DNA of 64,000 nt, taken from NCBI GenBank assembly GCA_019155205.2, contig JAHNZQ020000010.1, positions 407,711 through 471,710 of the forward strand. The letters are read 5' to 3'. The notes beneath the pieces are model-generated. The model searched no databases, was not told the origin of the DNA, and saw only the letters and a program-made list of their open reading frames with translations. The stretch comes from Gracilaria vermiculophylla. Its lineage: Eukaryota > Rhodophyta > Florideophyceae > Gracilariales > Gracilariaceae. Position numbers and translations under genes: made by a program. Of this stretch, positions 9,798 through 18,993 are shown in pieces; the stretch's first letter is position 1; each line of letters opens with the position of its first letter.

Positions 9798-11072
9798 CTA
9801 CTCTTCCTCCTCCCCCTCCATGTACTCCTCCTCCGCCAGGTGTACTTCCACGCCATTCAGGTTTCCTAGCGCTGTTGCCGTTTGCCTAGAGGCGCGCGCT
9901 CGCTCAAAGTCGGCCTTCATTTGTTTCGCGGCCTCTTCGTCCGCTCGGTTCTCTTCTTGAATAAACTCCTCAAACTTGGCCGCGATTTGGTAGTGAGCCA
10001 CATCCATGTCTTTGTCCCAAGTGCCATACGCAAAAAACTTGAAGTCACACGGAAACAGTATCGTCGTCTTCCATTCCAGCAGGTCGGCCGGTCTCATCCA
10101 TCTCGTATAGATGGCGAGGAAATCTTGATACCCCACGAATTGAACAACATGTCGCACCACTCTGAGCTTGGCCTTGTGCAGTTCCGACGCAGAAAATCGT
10201 TCCTTCACAATAGGAACCAGCTCGTTTTGTATCAGGTTGCAGAATGCCTCCACTTCCTCGGTGAACATTTCGCACTGTTTCCGTACACTTCCAAACCTCT
10301 CGCCAGCCGGAAGTGACGGAGTGAACGACGCCCGAAGCCGTTCAATGTTGGCCAGTTGATGTTGTAAGCTCCCTCTCGCCTTCATTCTTACACTTTGGCG
10401 AAGCGCCCCTCGAAGAAGTCCGCCATTTGATTCCACCCACCTAAAAATCACATGTTCATCCACCAGCATATATCTTTCAACATACAAAACGAACAACGGA
10501 ATCCACTGAAAAAACCGCTCTACAGCGCGGTGAGTCAACTTTTGGCGATAGTCGTGCATCACGTAAACCATGGAGTGCAAGTCGAGCGTTTCTGCTCGCA
10601 GCGAATTAAGGCCGTGCACGACAAGTTGCGAGGCAGCATCACTACATTCTTGCATGGCCAATCCTGGATACTTTGCCAAAATAGCCTGTTTCGCAGTGAT
10701 GCAACCTCTTCCAGTGGCCGCCCTCGAGCCGAAAACGGGCTCTGGCTTCGAACCCGCTATCCTTTCGCACACACTCTTAGTACGTGACATGCTTCGCTCA
10801 TAGCGTGGTTTGGAACTTTTCTGTGATGTTGGTGTTGCGGACGATTGTGCACGAGAGCTTCGTGAAAACCTCGGACGCGAGCTGATTTTATCTGTGTTAC
10901 ACGAGGGAGTTGACAAGACTTTCCGAGAGGACAGTGTGCGAAAAAACCCTGGCCTGCGTGTGCTTCTCTTTGAGGGCGGGCAGTTCCGGTCGCCATTGAA
11001 AGAGAGAAAAGTTGTCGATGGTCTTTCCATGGAAGTGGCTTGACCTTCCGAAAAACTTTGAGTGTCCGCCAT
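9798..11072 (-). CDS. Unrecognised helical protein, possibly hemerythrin-like fold
   Basis: 424 aa from an ATG at 11072. Residues 1-120 are Ser/Arg/Thr-rich and probably disordered. Residues 130-370 are helical, with two similar blocks: one around LDLHSMVYVMHDYRQKL and VLYVERYMLVDEHVIF, the other around CEMFTEEVEAFCNLIQNELV, ELHKAKLRVVRHVVQFV and MRPADLLEW. Spacing of His and Glu recalls a hemerythrin-like four-helix bundle, but the full set of metal ligands is not evident, so this is only a suggestion. The C-terminus is acidic (EEEYMEGEEEE). Same strand as the copine gene, about 100 bp upstream of it. Codon use and composition agree with a real gene. Confidence 0.72.
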   Translation of the reverse strand: MADTQSFSEGQATSMERPSTTFLSFNGDRNCPPSKRSTRRPGFFRTLSSRKVLSTPSCNTDKISSRPRFSRSSRAQSSATPTSQKSSKPRYERSMSRTKSVCERIAGSKPEPVFGSRAATGRGCITAKQAILAKYPGLAMQECSDAASQLVVHGLNSLRAETLDLHSMVYVMHDYRQKLTHRAVERFFQWIPLFVLYVERYMLVDEHVIFRWVESNGGLLRGALRQSVRMKARGSLQHQLANIERLRASFTPSLPAGERFGSVRKQCEMFTEEVEAFCNLIQNELVPIVKERFSASELHKAKLRVVRHVVQFVGYQDFLAIYTRWMRPADLLEWKTTILFPCDFKFFAYGTWDKDMDVAHYQIAAKFEEFIQEENRADEEAAKQMKADFERARASRQTATALGNLNGVEVHLAEEEYMEGEEEE

Positions 11073-11937
11073 TCTGCGAGTGGAGTAGGTGCTTGTACCG
11101 CGGATGGTAGCCGCGGGCGAAGGAACGGACTACAGCAGAGAGCCCAGCCCGACCAAATCCGCGACAGCGAAATAGAAGCCCGCGAACAGCAGGATTTCGA
11201 GTCAGTTACGGTATCTATGCCAGTGATAGAGTGAACATCGATGCGCAGGGAATGTAGGCACACGAAGAACAAGAGCAGTTGCAACTGTTGGCGCAGATGC
11301 TATTTCGTATTTCTTGGCGCCCGCTTAATTACCCGCACAAATCACTTCCGGAAAGGAGGGCTGCGCAACAACAAGCCGCGTGAGTGTTTGAATTGCCTCA
11401 AGTCCGCGGATGTTTCGCCCTAGTCTTGAGCGCTGCGACCGCCCAACTCGTCCAATCATACGTCCGAGGCACGTCACGCGTTCCGCACATCCATTCCTCA
11501 TTTGAATCCCAACCACAACCTGCGGCAACCTAACCGCTTAGGCTGCCGCGAGATGAATCTCTTTTTGGAAGCATGGTTCGGGACGGATGGCATCAGGTTG
11601 TAGCCACCACCGATTTTCATGCTGGGGGGAGGTTCCATCCAATATCTCTGGCATCGCATTAGCTTGCTCGCGTTGCAGCAAAACCTGACATTTCTTCAAG
11701 CATCTGTGCTCCAAACGTCTTTAGTGGAACCATATTGAATCATTCAATGGAGAAAAAAAATAGAATCAAGCAAGCAGACAGTATTCGTTGCAAGAAAAGA
11801 ACCCAGGCATGTGTTCCAGAATGGTTTCGATAAAGGTAGCATACTTGCGTCTTAGTATACGACGCCTCCGAGAAATGTGCAGGTGAGAACTCTGAATGCA
11901 AAAGAGAATAAAATTTCCTTGGGCCCACGACAACTCT
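11073..11937. other. Intergenic region
   Basis: No open frame of convincing length. It would hold the promoter of the minus-strand gene at 9798-11072 and the 3' end of the minus-strand gene at 11938. Nothing else recognised. Confidence 0.5.
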
Positions 11938-12567
11938 CTAGTCTGTTTCTTTCTCTACTGCAGGTCTGACCATTCGCTTCGAATGTCGCCGAGCGTCTTC
12001 GATGCGTTTGATCGCTTCCTCCGATTCCAGAGCATCGCGGAGTAATTCACTCGTGACCGACCGAAGACGTTCAAGTTCTTCCTCTATTGGCTTGAGTCGG
12101 TCCTTCAATAAATTTCGAAGAAAGATGTGAAGCTCCTCTTCCGGGGCTTGCTTCACGTGTGGATCGGAGGTAGGGTCTTCATCGGGTGATTTCAGTGTGG
12201 ATATCTTTCCCGTTATCGGATCTTTCCCTTCGAAGCGAGCTTCGTACAGTTGAATCTCTGGGCTATCAAGCATGGCCAACACTCGGAAGAATACTAGCAT
12301 TGCAGCTGGTGGTATTAATGCAGTGAGAAAGTTTCGAAGATGCCAATCCCATCGAAGCTTGTAGCGAGGTTGGCGCATTTTTCCCTGTGGGGCTCTAAAC
12401 AGATCGCGAAACTGTTCGGCATTCACGCCTGGATTTGATGCGGACTTCTTTCCACCTCGTGGTGCGTACGGCTTGGAGGAAAGCTGTCGTTCTGGCGCCC
12501 GATCACATACTTCACGGAGTAGAACTTGCTGAAGTGGGTATGTACATCGCCTTAATTTCAACATCAT
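11938..12567 (-). CDS. Hypothetical single-pass membrane protein
   Basis: About 209 aa from tandem ATGs at 12567 and 12564. The frame is open to 12687 without another ATG. A basic N-terminal part (KLRRCTYPLQQVLLREV) is followed by a Lys/Gly/Pro segment, then a hydrophobic helix of about 20 residues (LTALIPPAAMLVFFRVLAML, about 110-130), then a charged C-terminal half with coiled-coil-like heptads (LKPIEEELERLRSVTSELL). The basic N-terminus with one membrane span would suit a mitochondrial or plastid inner-membrane protein, but there is no family match I recognise. Flanked by genes on the same strand. Confidence 0.6.
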   Translation of the reverse strand: MMLKLRRCTYPLQQVLLREVCDRAPERQLSSKPYAPRGGKKSASNPGVNAEQFRDLFRAPQGKMRQPRYKLRWDWHLRNFLTALIPPAAMLVFFRVLAMLDSPEIQLYEARFEGKDPITGKISTLKSPDEDPTSDPHVKQAPEEELHIFLRNLLKDRLKPIEEELERLRSVTSELLRDALESEEAIKRIEDARRHSKRMVRPAVEKETD

Positions 12568-12986
12568 CTTCGTCAATATAGGATCTTCTGAGTACGTTTC
12601 GTAAATTAGTGGATCTGAAACGACTGTGATCGAGAATGTTGAACAATCGAATCTAGTATGATTTGAAATCGATGAAGATATGTACAATGTACATTATCTA
12701 TGTTCCTCCCGTTGGTCTCCTCACTCAGGACTTCAACTGTTGGAAGAAATCCCGCGGTCCCTCTATGGCGCGACGCAAGTAAGTACGCAGCCTACGTTAC
12801 TGCGCATATGGCTGTATGTTGACTTGAAAGTAAAGCGTGGGGTGGGTGGAAATTTTCAACATAAACAGCTCGTTTCTTGCAGCATTAGTTAATTTTATGT
12901 AAAAGCACATGAAGGGTGGAACCGAAAAGTCTTTTTGGCTGCTCGCAACGGAACAAATGAGCCTCGACTCGCAAGATGCCAGTCGT
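12568..12986. other. Intergenic region
   Basis: 419 bp between two minus-strand genes; no gene recognised. A near-palindromic tgtacaatgtaca lies at 12681-12693. Confidence 0.5.
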
Positions 12987-13388
12987 TTAAGACTTGCCTT
13001 GGTCGGTTTTCAGGAGCGGCGTGGTTTCCGCAGCTTGCATGCTCTTTTTAGCGTCGGCAGCGGCGTTTGATAGCATGTCCTTTGCGGCGTCACCCTTTTC
13101 CTGAAGGTTGTCGACAGCATTGCCAACGAGCTCCGAGACACTCCCACTGTCAGCAGCACGAGATTCTGTTGTCTGATGAATAGTTTCGGGTAGCGATTCG
13201 ATAGCGTTGCTGGCGCTACCGAAGATCGCCTTGACTTTCTCAATAATACTCTGCAGTAATCCACTGTCAACGACGCTCTTCCAAATGGACTTCACCACGT
13301 CGACCAACTGCTTCACAGCATTTTGGATGGCAGGAAGTTCCTGTTTAGCAGTGTCAATAACCGGCTGTGCGCGAGAGAGCAAAGACAT
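12987..13388 (-). CDS. Small amphipathic helical protein, function unknown
   Basis: 133 aa from an ATG at 13388, without signal peptide or clear membrane span. Almost the whole protein is predicted helical, with regular Val/Ile/Leu spacing (VKQLVDVVKSIWKSVV, IIEKVKAIFGSASNAI) and an Ala/Lys/Asp-rich second half (KGDAAKDMLSNAAADAKKSM). Late-embryogenesis-abundant and apolipoprotein-like proteins have similar composition, but no homology is claimed. The near-C-terminal TTPLLKTDQG resembles an acidic dileucine sorting signal by eye only. Start and length look natural; no internal stop. Confidence 0.55.
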   Translation of the reverse strand: MSLLSRAQPVIDTAKQELPAIQNAVKQLVDVVKSIWKSVVDSGLLQSIIEKVKAIFGSASNAIESLPETIHQTTESRAADSGSVSELVGNAVDNLQEKGDAAKDMLSNAAADAKKSMQAAETTPLLKTDQGKS

Positions 13389-13858
13389 TATACTGCGATA
13401 GGGTGAGCTTGAGTTTACTCCCTTCTTAATTCCTCAAACTTCCACAACGTCTTATTTCTGTCAATAGATTGAGGACTTTGAAGAAAAGAGTACTGCTTCT
13501 TATAGTTGACCCCCCATTCTTGAAGCACTAAAGAGCGAAAATATTCATGACCCTGCTTAGGCCATCTTGGCGCTGGGACCACCAATGTCCAACCAGTTCT
13601 CTATTCTACGTACCATCTTCGGACCAATGCTCGGCCGCGAATGCTCGAAAGAAAACTACCCTGTTTCTCACGTGGTAATCTGTAAGCTAAAGAGCAGGAA
13701 AGAGATTTTAGGGCCAACCCACCATTGCCTAAGCAGCAAAGGGTCAAAGTTATCTTAGCAAACCATCGGCTGGTGATGCAAGCGGGATATGTACTCGAGG
13801 CCTTCCGCAACGCCCATTTTCGAAGTGCGCGTGTGTTGCGTGCTTCTATCAATTCGAA
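13389..13858. other. Intergenic region
   Basis: 470 bp between two minus-strand genes. Two short open frames overlap here on opposite strands (13567-13758 plus, 13601-13852 minus) but neither looks coding. Confidence 0.5.
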
Positions 13859-14614
13859 CTACTTTCGACGCTCGAGAAAGGGGCATCCAGTGCCCAACAG
13901 ACTCTGCCCCTTGTGTAGACGATGCGGAGGCATTTCACCGTGCATGGCCATCATGAATTCTTCCGGCTCATAGTATATCTCAATACTTTCTATCTTCAAG
14001 TCTTTGTTCAGGTCAACCAACCCAAACCCAAACATCTCATAGTTTTCTCCGTCACCATTGCGCCCTTTAAACTCTCCTTCTTCGTGGAAAGTAGCCCAGT
14101 GGCGCCAGGAAAATGACACTCGGGGAGGCGGGGAGAAAACTCTGAGTACCTCCCAGGGAAATCCTCCTAAGAATGCACCGCGGAATAGATCGTGGGAACT
14201 ATTAAAAGTTTCGAGTTCATTATCATAAAGTCGCTTGTCGACGCCAGCAAGCAGCCAGTTATAGTTCCCAGCTCGAGCTGCTTCTTCGCCGCCAAACGTC
14301 TTGGCGCCGTTTGCACACACACGATACGAGCTATGATCCACGGATTTCCAATTTTCATAGTCTAGATGGGTAGCCTCCATCTCCCAGTTCTTCACTGCAT
14401 TTTCGACAATACTTTCAAGAGAAGATGGATCGTGGTTCATGGTCTTGCCGCGGAAGAACAAAAGATCGGCGATATCGTAGTTTGGAGTTGAGTGTTTCCA
14501 AGGGCGATTAGGATCGATGTCAGAGCGTGATGGCCTTACGAATCCATGTTTCTCTTGCAGGTGTTTCAGCTCTTCGCACACCTCATCAGCAGTCATATGG
14601 TGCACGGCTTTCAT
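13859..14614 (-). CDS. Pathogen-related protein-like (SnoaL/NTF2-like fold)
   Basis: 251 aa from the ATG at 14614. It follows the plant 'pathogen-related protein' family along its length: an N-terminal Pro-rich segment with a PNRPWKHSTPNYDIAD-type motif; SIVENAVKNWEMEATHLD (about 68-85); an NGAKTFGGEEAARAGNYNWLL block; SSHDLFRGAFLGGFPWEVL; then the C-terminal sheet with SFSWRHWATF and IESIEIYYEPEEFMMAM. The family has an NTF2-like fold and is pathogen- or stress-induced in plants, but no reaction is established. Ends in a Cys/Lys/Arg tail (GTGCPFLERRK). No signal peptide is evident. Last gene before the repeat island. Confidence 0.82.
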   Translation of the reverse strand: MKAVHHMTADEVCEELKHLQEKHGFVRPSRSDIDPNRPWKHSTPNYDIADLLFFRGKTMNHDPSSLESIVENAVKNWEMEATHLDYENWKSVDHSSYRVCANGAKTFGGEEAARAGNYNWLLAGVDKRLYDNELETFNSSHDLFRGAFLGGFPWEVLRVFSPPPRVSFSWRHWATFHEEGEFKGRNGDGENYEMFGFGLVDLNKDLKIESIEIYYEPEEFMMAMHGEMPPHRLHKGQSLLGTGCPFLERRK

Positions 14615-15154
14615 GATGCGGTATATGATACTTTGGCGAGTTGTCGGACTTTAGTTATCAGAGACACTAAGCTCGCCGCAATATGGTCAAGTCAATATAA
14701 GTTCAACAGGGCCAATCTCCTGGCTAAAGTATGCTTTATATGCAAGGCTAATTATAGTCCCTGAAATAGAAATACAAACACTACAAGAAATCCGTTGTTC
14801 GCACGCAAAACGGCATAAACCCCTCCGCGAATCATGTTCAACTTTTTAAAGACGTAAGCGGAGAACGCGAAGCCCGAGAAACCTCATAGTTTTGTCCAAA
14901 TATGTAAACTGCAGAAAAAAACCATAAATTCTCAGAGCAATGAATCTTGATTCGGAACATTAAACAGACGGTAAACATGATTTCTGTCAATAGATTTATA
15001 AGAATCTGATGTGACTGCTGAGTCTACGAAGAGATATGAATCTGCTATCGGCTAACTTACAAGATCGATGCAAGTTAACATGCTTGAGATCGCATCGGTG
15101 CTTACAGCCTTCTGTAAAGAAGGCAAAACTTGCTCTCGTAGACTACTATCTCAA
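14615..15154. other. Gene-free border of island 1
   Basis: About 540 bp without a credible gene; holds the likely promoter of the minus-strand pathogen-related gene and the flank of the Harbinger element. Confidence 0.5.
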
Positions 15155-15175
15155 TGGGCAAATTTCACGAGCCAA

Positions 15176-15193
15176 TGAGTGCATTCGGAAATA
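15176..15193 (+). repeat. Left terminal inverted repeat core of Harbinger element
   Basis: 18 bp, tgagtgcattcggaaata, identical to the reverse complement of 18494-18511. Weaker similarity extends outward to the ggcaaa at about 15157. Confidence 0.72.
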
Positions 15194-16020
15194 AACTGAT
15201 CGCCAACCGGACAAATGTTTGGCGCGGTCCTCCGATTCGAAAAAACGAAGGCCATTTGATGCGTCAAATATTGGCGCCAAACCGACGAACCGGAACACCC
15301 GATACAATAAAACCTGAGAGTTCTTTGCTTCCTTCCCTTCCTTGCAAATAGCAAGCACTCCATCGTTTTGTTATCTCGCTTCACGCAGAAATCGCAACAC
15401 TAAAATGCCTCTCAAACCAACGCCACATGTCAGTGACCTTTTTGCAACACCGATATCCCCTCCAGAGGTTACAAGCTCACCGACAGCCACAAAAGATGCT
15501 GTTTTTTCACCAAAGAATATACCGTCGCCAAAGCAAGGCCAAGTGTTTAAAGCCAAGGGTCACAGTGGTGCCCCAAACTACAGCACTGATGATTTTTGAA
15601 ACATGCTGGACATCATAGAACGTATCCGACCCATTGGCGCTAATATGAGAGCAATGTTAGCTGCTGAATTCAAAAAGTGGTCAATTCAGCATTTGCATCC
15701 TTTCCGTCACCAGGACCCACTAAAAAACAAATTTGACAAACTTTGCAACGCAAAAAAGCCTACTGGGGATCAAAGGTGCTGTCCAGATGTACGTAGGTCA
15801 AAATGCATTACGCAAAATATTCAAGGCACGATCTTACGAAGCTCGTGGACGACGGTAGCGACAATGAGGGAGACTCATGGCAATCAAACTGTGAGAACGA
15901 TCGAGATGTTGCAGTGACAGGAATTGGTGCGCGCAAAAGGAAGCGTCCGATTGCCATGACTACTTTCCATGGTAAGAAGCCGAAGGCATAGGAGAATTTG
16001 GGTCGTAGTGTGGAGTCTAT

Positions 16021-16785
16021 TGTAGTGCAACGCCCCGTCGAGGGTCTACCGCATCAGCGGACGTCATAAGTATTTCATCCGCTCCCGGCTGCCACAACCG
16101 TGGTTATGAGGAGTATTAGCTTCACTAGCCCCATTTGGGGGTGTCCCTAGGAAGGGTAGTAATTGTGGCCTCGTGTGCCGATATTGGCCCGATGGCGGGT
16201 GCGCCGTGACAAGCCTGCCACGGTAGCCCATCTGTACTACAGTAGCCGGCCTTGCCGGGTGGCTAGATATTTCTAGGTATTTATTTTAATATGATGAAGT
16301 GCCGTATATAAGTGGCGGCACTGCCGCCACTGTGCGGAGAAGTAAACCTCAAGGAGGAACTTNNNNNNNNNNNNNNNNNNNNNNNNNNNNNNNNNNNNNN
16401 NNNNNNNNNNNNNNNNNNNNNNNNNNNNNNNNNNNNNNNNNNNNNNNNNNNNNNNNNNNNNNATATAGGGATCTGATTTCCCACTCTCGCGAGTCTGCGC
16501 TCCGCAAGTGCGGCTTGTTTGTCCATCATTTGTCCCACAACCGTTGGGCTGGGTACTGTTCTACCACCTCTCGTGGATTCTCCAACGAAGTCGGCTTACT
16601 TGGCCGGTTCTTACCCTCTGACTGCACGCCCAGTACGGGGTCGCCCGGATTTACACCCGGCTCGTGTCGACCCTATCAGAGGGCTCTCTCGCTGTGCAAC
16701 CTCTCATTGGGAGCAAGCTTGAACACCTTGGTGGTGCTTCCGCGACGCGGCTCGTGTCTGTGCCACGTTCGTAGTTTGCACTACA
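16021..16785 (+). repeat. Solo LTR, family B, with perfect target-site duplication
   Basis: Starts TGTAGTGCAA and ends TTGCACTACA (perfect 10-bp inverted ends). It is flanked on both sides by tctat (16016-16020 and 16786-16790), the 5-bp duplication expected from LTR integration. It contains a TATA box (gtatataag at about 16302) and an AATAAA-free polyA-type region. A 100-base assembly gap (16363-16462) lies inside. It has inserted into the Myb/SANT-like reading frame. Confidence 0.9.
16363..16462. other. Assembly gap (100 N)
   Basis: Run of N inside the family B solo LTR. The size is nominal, so the LTR length is uncertain. Confidence 0.99.
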
Positions 16786-17039
16786 TCTATGACCGAGTTT
16801 ATGGGAGTTACTGCAAGGTCTATTTTTACTACACAGGAAGAAGACAGAGGCGCGATAGATCATGAACATGTGATCGCAAACGCCGTCAAGAAAGAAGTTG
16901 CAGCGATTACAGAGGACGATAATAAGAGCATCCTCGATACGAAAGCCAGGATCTCTGGCCTTATCACGACTCTTCAGGAGCTTTTTGGGAAACTGTCTAA
17001 CGGCTCTGCGGCCGCGCACGAACAGTAACGAAAACGTTC

Positions 17040-17815
17040 ATAACGCAAAGTCATGTTCCCCAATTTCCGCTCGCGCGGGCTCGCTGGTGCTCGCATTCGC
17101 GCACTTTGCTCCTCGCGCTGCACTCCGCGCTCGCGTTAAAGATACCGGGTTGTATGTTGCTGCGATGCGATTATGACTCATGAAGCGAGTGCAAAAATGA
17201 AATAGACGAAAAGTCAGTTCTGTGATAATAACGCGACGCTTCGCATTTGTAGTCAGTGTAGCGTCCAGCTGGGGAAAAAATCCCTTGAGTGCCCTCATTC
17301 CCCGTTCCGCGCTTTGTCTCTCGCCTGTAATTACACATTTCATAATAAGATCAATGGCTGCGAGCTCTTAGGACTCCGGAATGTCCGGCGTCTCGTTCGT
17401 TTTTCGTGCTCGGACAATTTTGCCGTTCGTGCATCTTGTGTTGTTGACGAAATTCGAGTCCTCCAAGATAGCCATGCCAGGAGGCGTCTTTGCGTTCGAA
17501 ATTTTTTCCGCATTAAGACCAGAGATGCCCGCCAGTTTGCTGTTGTGCCAGCTTCCCGGGTAATTGATGGCCGCATGTATGATTTCCCCATAGAAGTTAA
17601 ACACAAACAGATTATTTATTTCTTCTTGTTGAGCATATCCTTCGTAGTAGGCGTTCTGTATGTCTTCATTTCTATAGTTCTAACACTTGAAATGTCCTCC
17701 GTCTGTGATATCAAACACTTCTTTTAGAAGAGAACCAAACCTTCGATTGTTTTCAAAGAGAGCTGCGGAGGCCTTCTGTTCGTCCTTTGTCGGCCAGGGC
17801 ACATAAAACTATTCT
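17040..17815 (-). pseudogene. PIF/Harbinger (DDE_Tnp_4) transposase, broken
   Basis: Reading leftward from about 17805, one frame gives PWPTKDEQKASAALFENN, then FDITDGGHFKC (first catalytic Asp region), a TAG, NYRNEDIQNAYYEGYAQ, LFVFNFYGEIIHAAINYPGSW, then TPPGMAILEDSNFV (second Asp region; family usually GDS, here EDS), and KIVRARKTNETPDIPES. A TAG at 17368 follows, then the same frame continues with SAERGMRALKGFFPQLDATL (region of the catalytic Glu) and a conserved-looking tail. Only two isolated in-frame stops break an otherwise continuous frame. The helix-turn-helix N-terminus is not readable upstream. Convergent with the Myb/SANT-like ORF, with about 12 bp between frames. Confidence 0.8.
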
Positions 17816-18493
17816 GCAGTTGGTGCAGTTATTGCTTTCAAGAGGGCATAAAGAGCAAAGTCCAATCAAACACACAGAGTAGACGTAGTAATTCCAAAAA
17901 AGGGACAAAGCTGGTAAGATTTGCACTTTGTTTTCAGGTAGTTAAGTGCTAGACCAAGAAGATCTATTGATCGCAAAAGTGGTTTTCTAACGCGCTCAGA
18001 AGCTGTACGTCGGGAGGGGCTTCCATTATTCTGTTGGTGTTGTGCTGTTTTGAAATGCGGAAGAAGCGTGTTCGTAAATATTGATCTATTAAAGTTCGTG
18101 GTTATGATGCAGTCACTGTCTGTGCCCCATTTGAGCAATCGTTGTCAGGGTGTGTGTTCCGTGGATCTTGTGGAATGAAGGAGCCCTGCACGTGTGTACT
18201 GAGCTGCACGGTGAGTACGACGGTACAGGCGTCGTGGATTTCGGCGTATGATTGTTATTAGGACGCTTAAGGTAGCCGAATAACTGGCTGCACAAGCAGC
18301 TCCAGGTGCTTGTCGGAGTCTCAAGCTCATTGGAAACTTGTGCTAGGCTCAGAGTTTTGGTGGAACGTTTGATGGTTTGAATGGACCCTCCAATGGTCCA
18401 TTCTAGTCGCCATAGTTGGCCGAGGACAGACCAAATGAGAAATAATTTGGCTTTCTTTTATTGGCACAAATTTGGCGAGAACGTCCATATGGA
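17816..18493. other. Non-coding right part of the Harbinger element
   Basis: No credible frame; presumably the eroded N-terminal coding part and 5' flank of the transposase gene before the right terminal inverted repeat. Confidence 0.45.
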
Positions 18494-18511
18494 TATTTCC
18501 GAATGCACTCA
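18494..18511 (-). repeat. Right terminal inverted repeat core of Harbinger element
   Basis: Exact reverse complement of 15176-15193; element end (gtggcaaa, reverse strand) near 18525, followed outward by TAA. Confidence 0.72.
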
Positions 18512-18526
18512 ATAAACTTTGCCACT

Positions 18527-18950
18527 AATCGACAAAGTGATTCTCCCATAAATACCGTCTCGTTTCTGGCCGCAAATCAAAACTCGCTCTCGTCAGTTTT
18601 GCCCTCGCCTTTTCATGTTACAAACCTTATAAGCGTCACTCCGCCGCGGCTACCGCCCTCCCACGTTTTGCCATTGTCAAGCTTACTGGACCAGAGTATG
18701 CGACGCGATTTGGGGACCTGTAGGTTAAAGAAAACCTGGCGATGAGAGTTAGTTCTCCACAGAGGCCGAATAAAAGATCCTTGAGTTGGGGCAGAAGCTC
18801 CATGAACGGTAGTTTCAATACAACTAAGCCGTGCCCGCGCGCTCACTGACACAAAGCACTGCCGCGGGAGTGTGCGGAAAGCGTGCAACAGCGTCCTGGA
18901 GGCGAAAAAGAGAATCCAAGGTGGGGGATAGACAGCGGAGACGAAAAACA
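18527..18950 (-). repeat. 3' LTR of the chromovirus (family C)
   Basis: Begins TGTTTTTCG (reverse strand, from 18950) right after the polypurine tract and resembles 31969 onward of the plus-strand copy (ctttttcgcctccagg shared). A TATA-like cttataagg lies near 18626-18634. The far end is taken at the border of the Harbinger element and is approximate. Confidence 0.65.
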
Positions 18951-18990
18951 CCTACGGTTGGGGGCCCCCTCCTTTTTCCCTAAACGAAAC
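18951..18990 (-). promoter_or_regulatory. Polypurine tract of the chromovirus
   Basis: On the minus strand a purine run, agggaaaaaggaggggg, sits just upstream of the LTR start, where plus-strand DNA synthesis is primed. The other copy has a comparable tract at about 31937-31958. Confidence 0.6.
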
Positions 18991-18993
18991 TGC

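Larger units (their letters stand above)
15403..17028 (+). pseudogene. Myb/SANT-like DNA-binding protein (DUF6818-like), broken by stops, frameshift and an LTR
   Basis: From the ATG at 15403 a Pro/Ser/Lys-rich leader leads into a Myb/SANT-like domain typical of proteins that accompany Harbinger-type transposases: GAPNYSTDDF, MLDIIERIRPIG, FDKLCNAKKPTGD, CCPDVRRSK. An in-frame TGA at 15597 falls where the family has a Trp. A frameshift lies at about 15830, beyond which the other frame gives LTKLVDDGSDNEGDSW and a basic RKRKRP segment. A TAG at 15989 follows, then a solo LTR interrupts at 16021. After the LTR the frame resumes (MTEFMGVTARSIFTTQEEDR onward) and stays open to 17028 through a helical C-terminus. 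The family assignment is from memory of the motif. Confidence 0.68.
15155..18526. mobile_element. PIF/Harbinger-type DNA transposon with two convergent ORFs
   Basis: A Myb/SANT-like ORF (+) and a DDE transposase of the PIF/Harbinger (DDE_Tnp_4) type (-) converge inside a pair of terminal inverted repeats. The left end reads gggcaaattt at 15156, the right end (reverse strand) gtggcaaagttt from 18525, and both share tgagtgcattcggaaata exactly (15176-15193 and 18494-18511). Flanking triplets CAA (left) and TAA (right) are one base from the TWA duplication expected for this superfamily. The element is 3.37 kb including a 765-bp solo LTR and a gap. All coding parts are broken. Confidence 0.72.
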
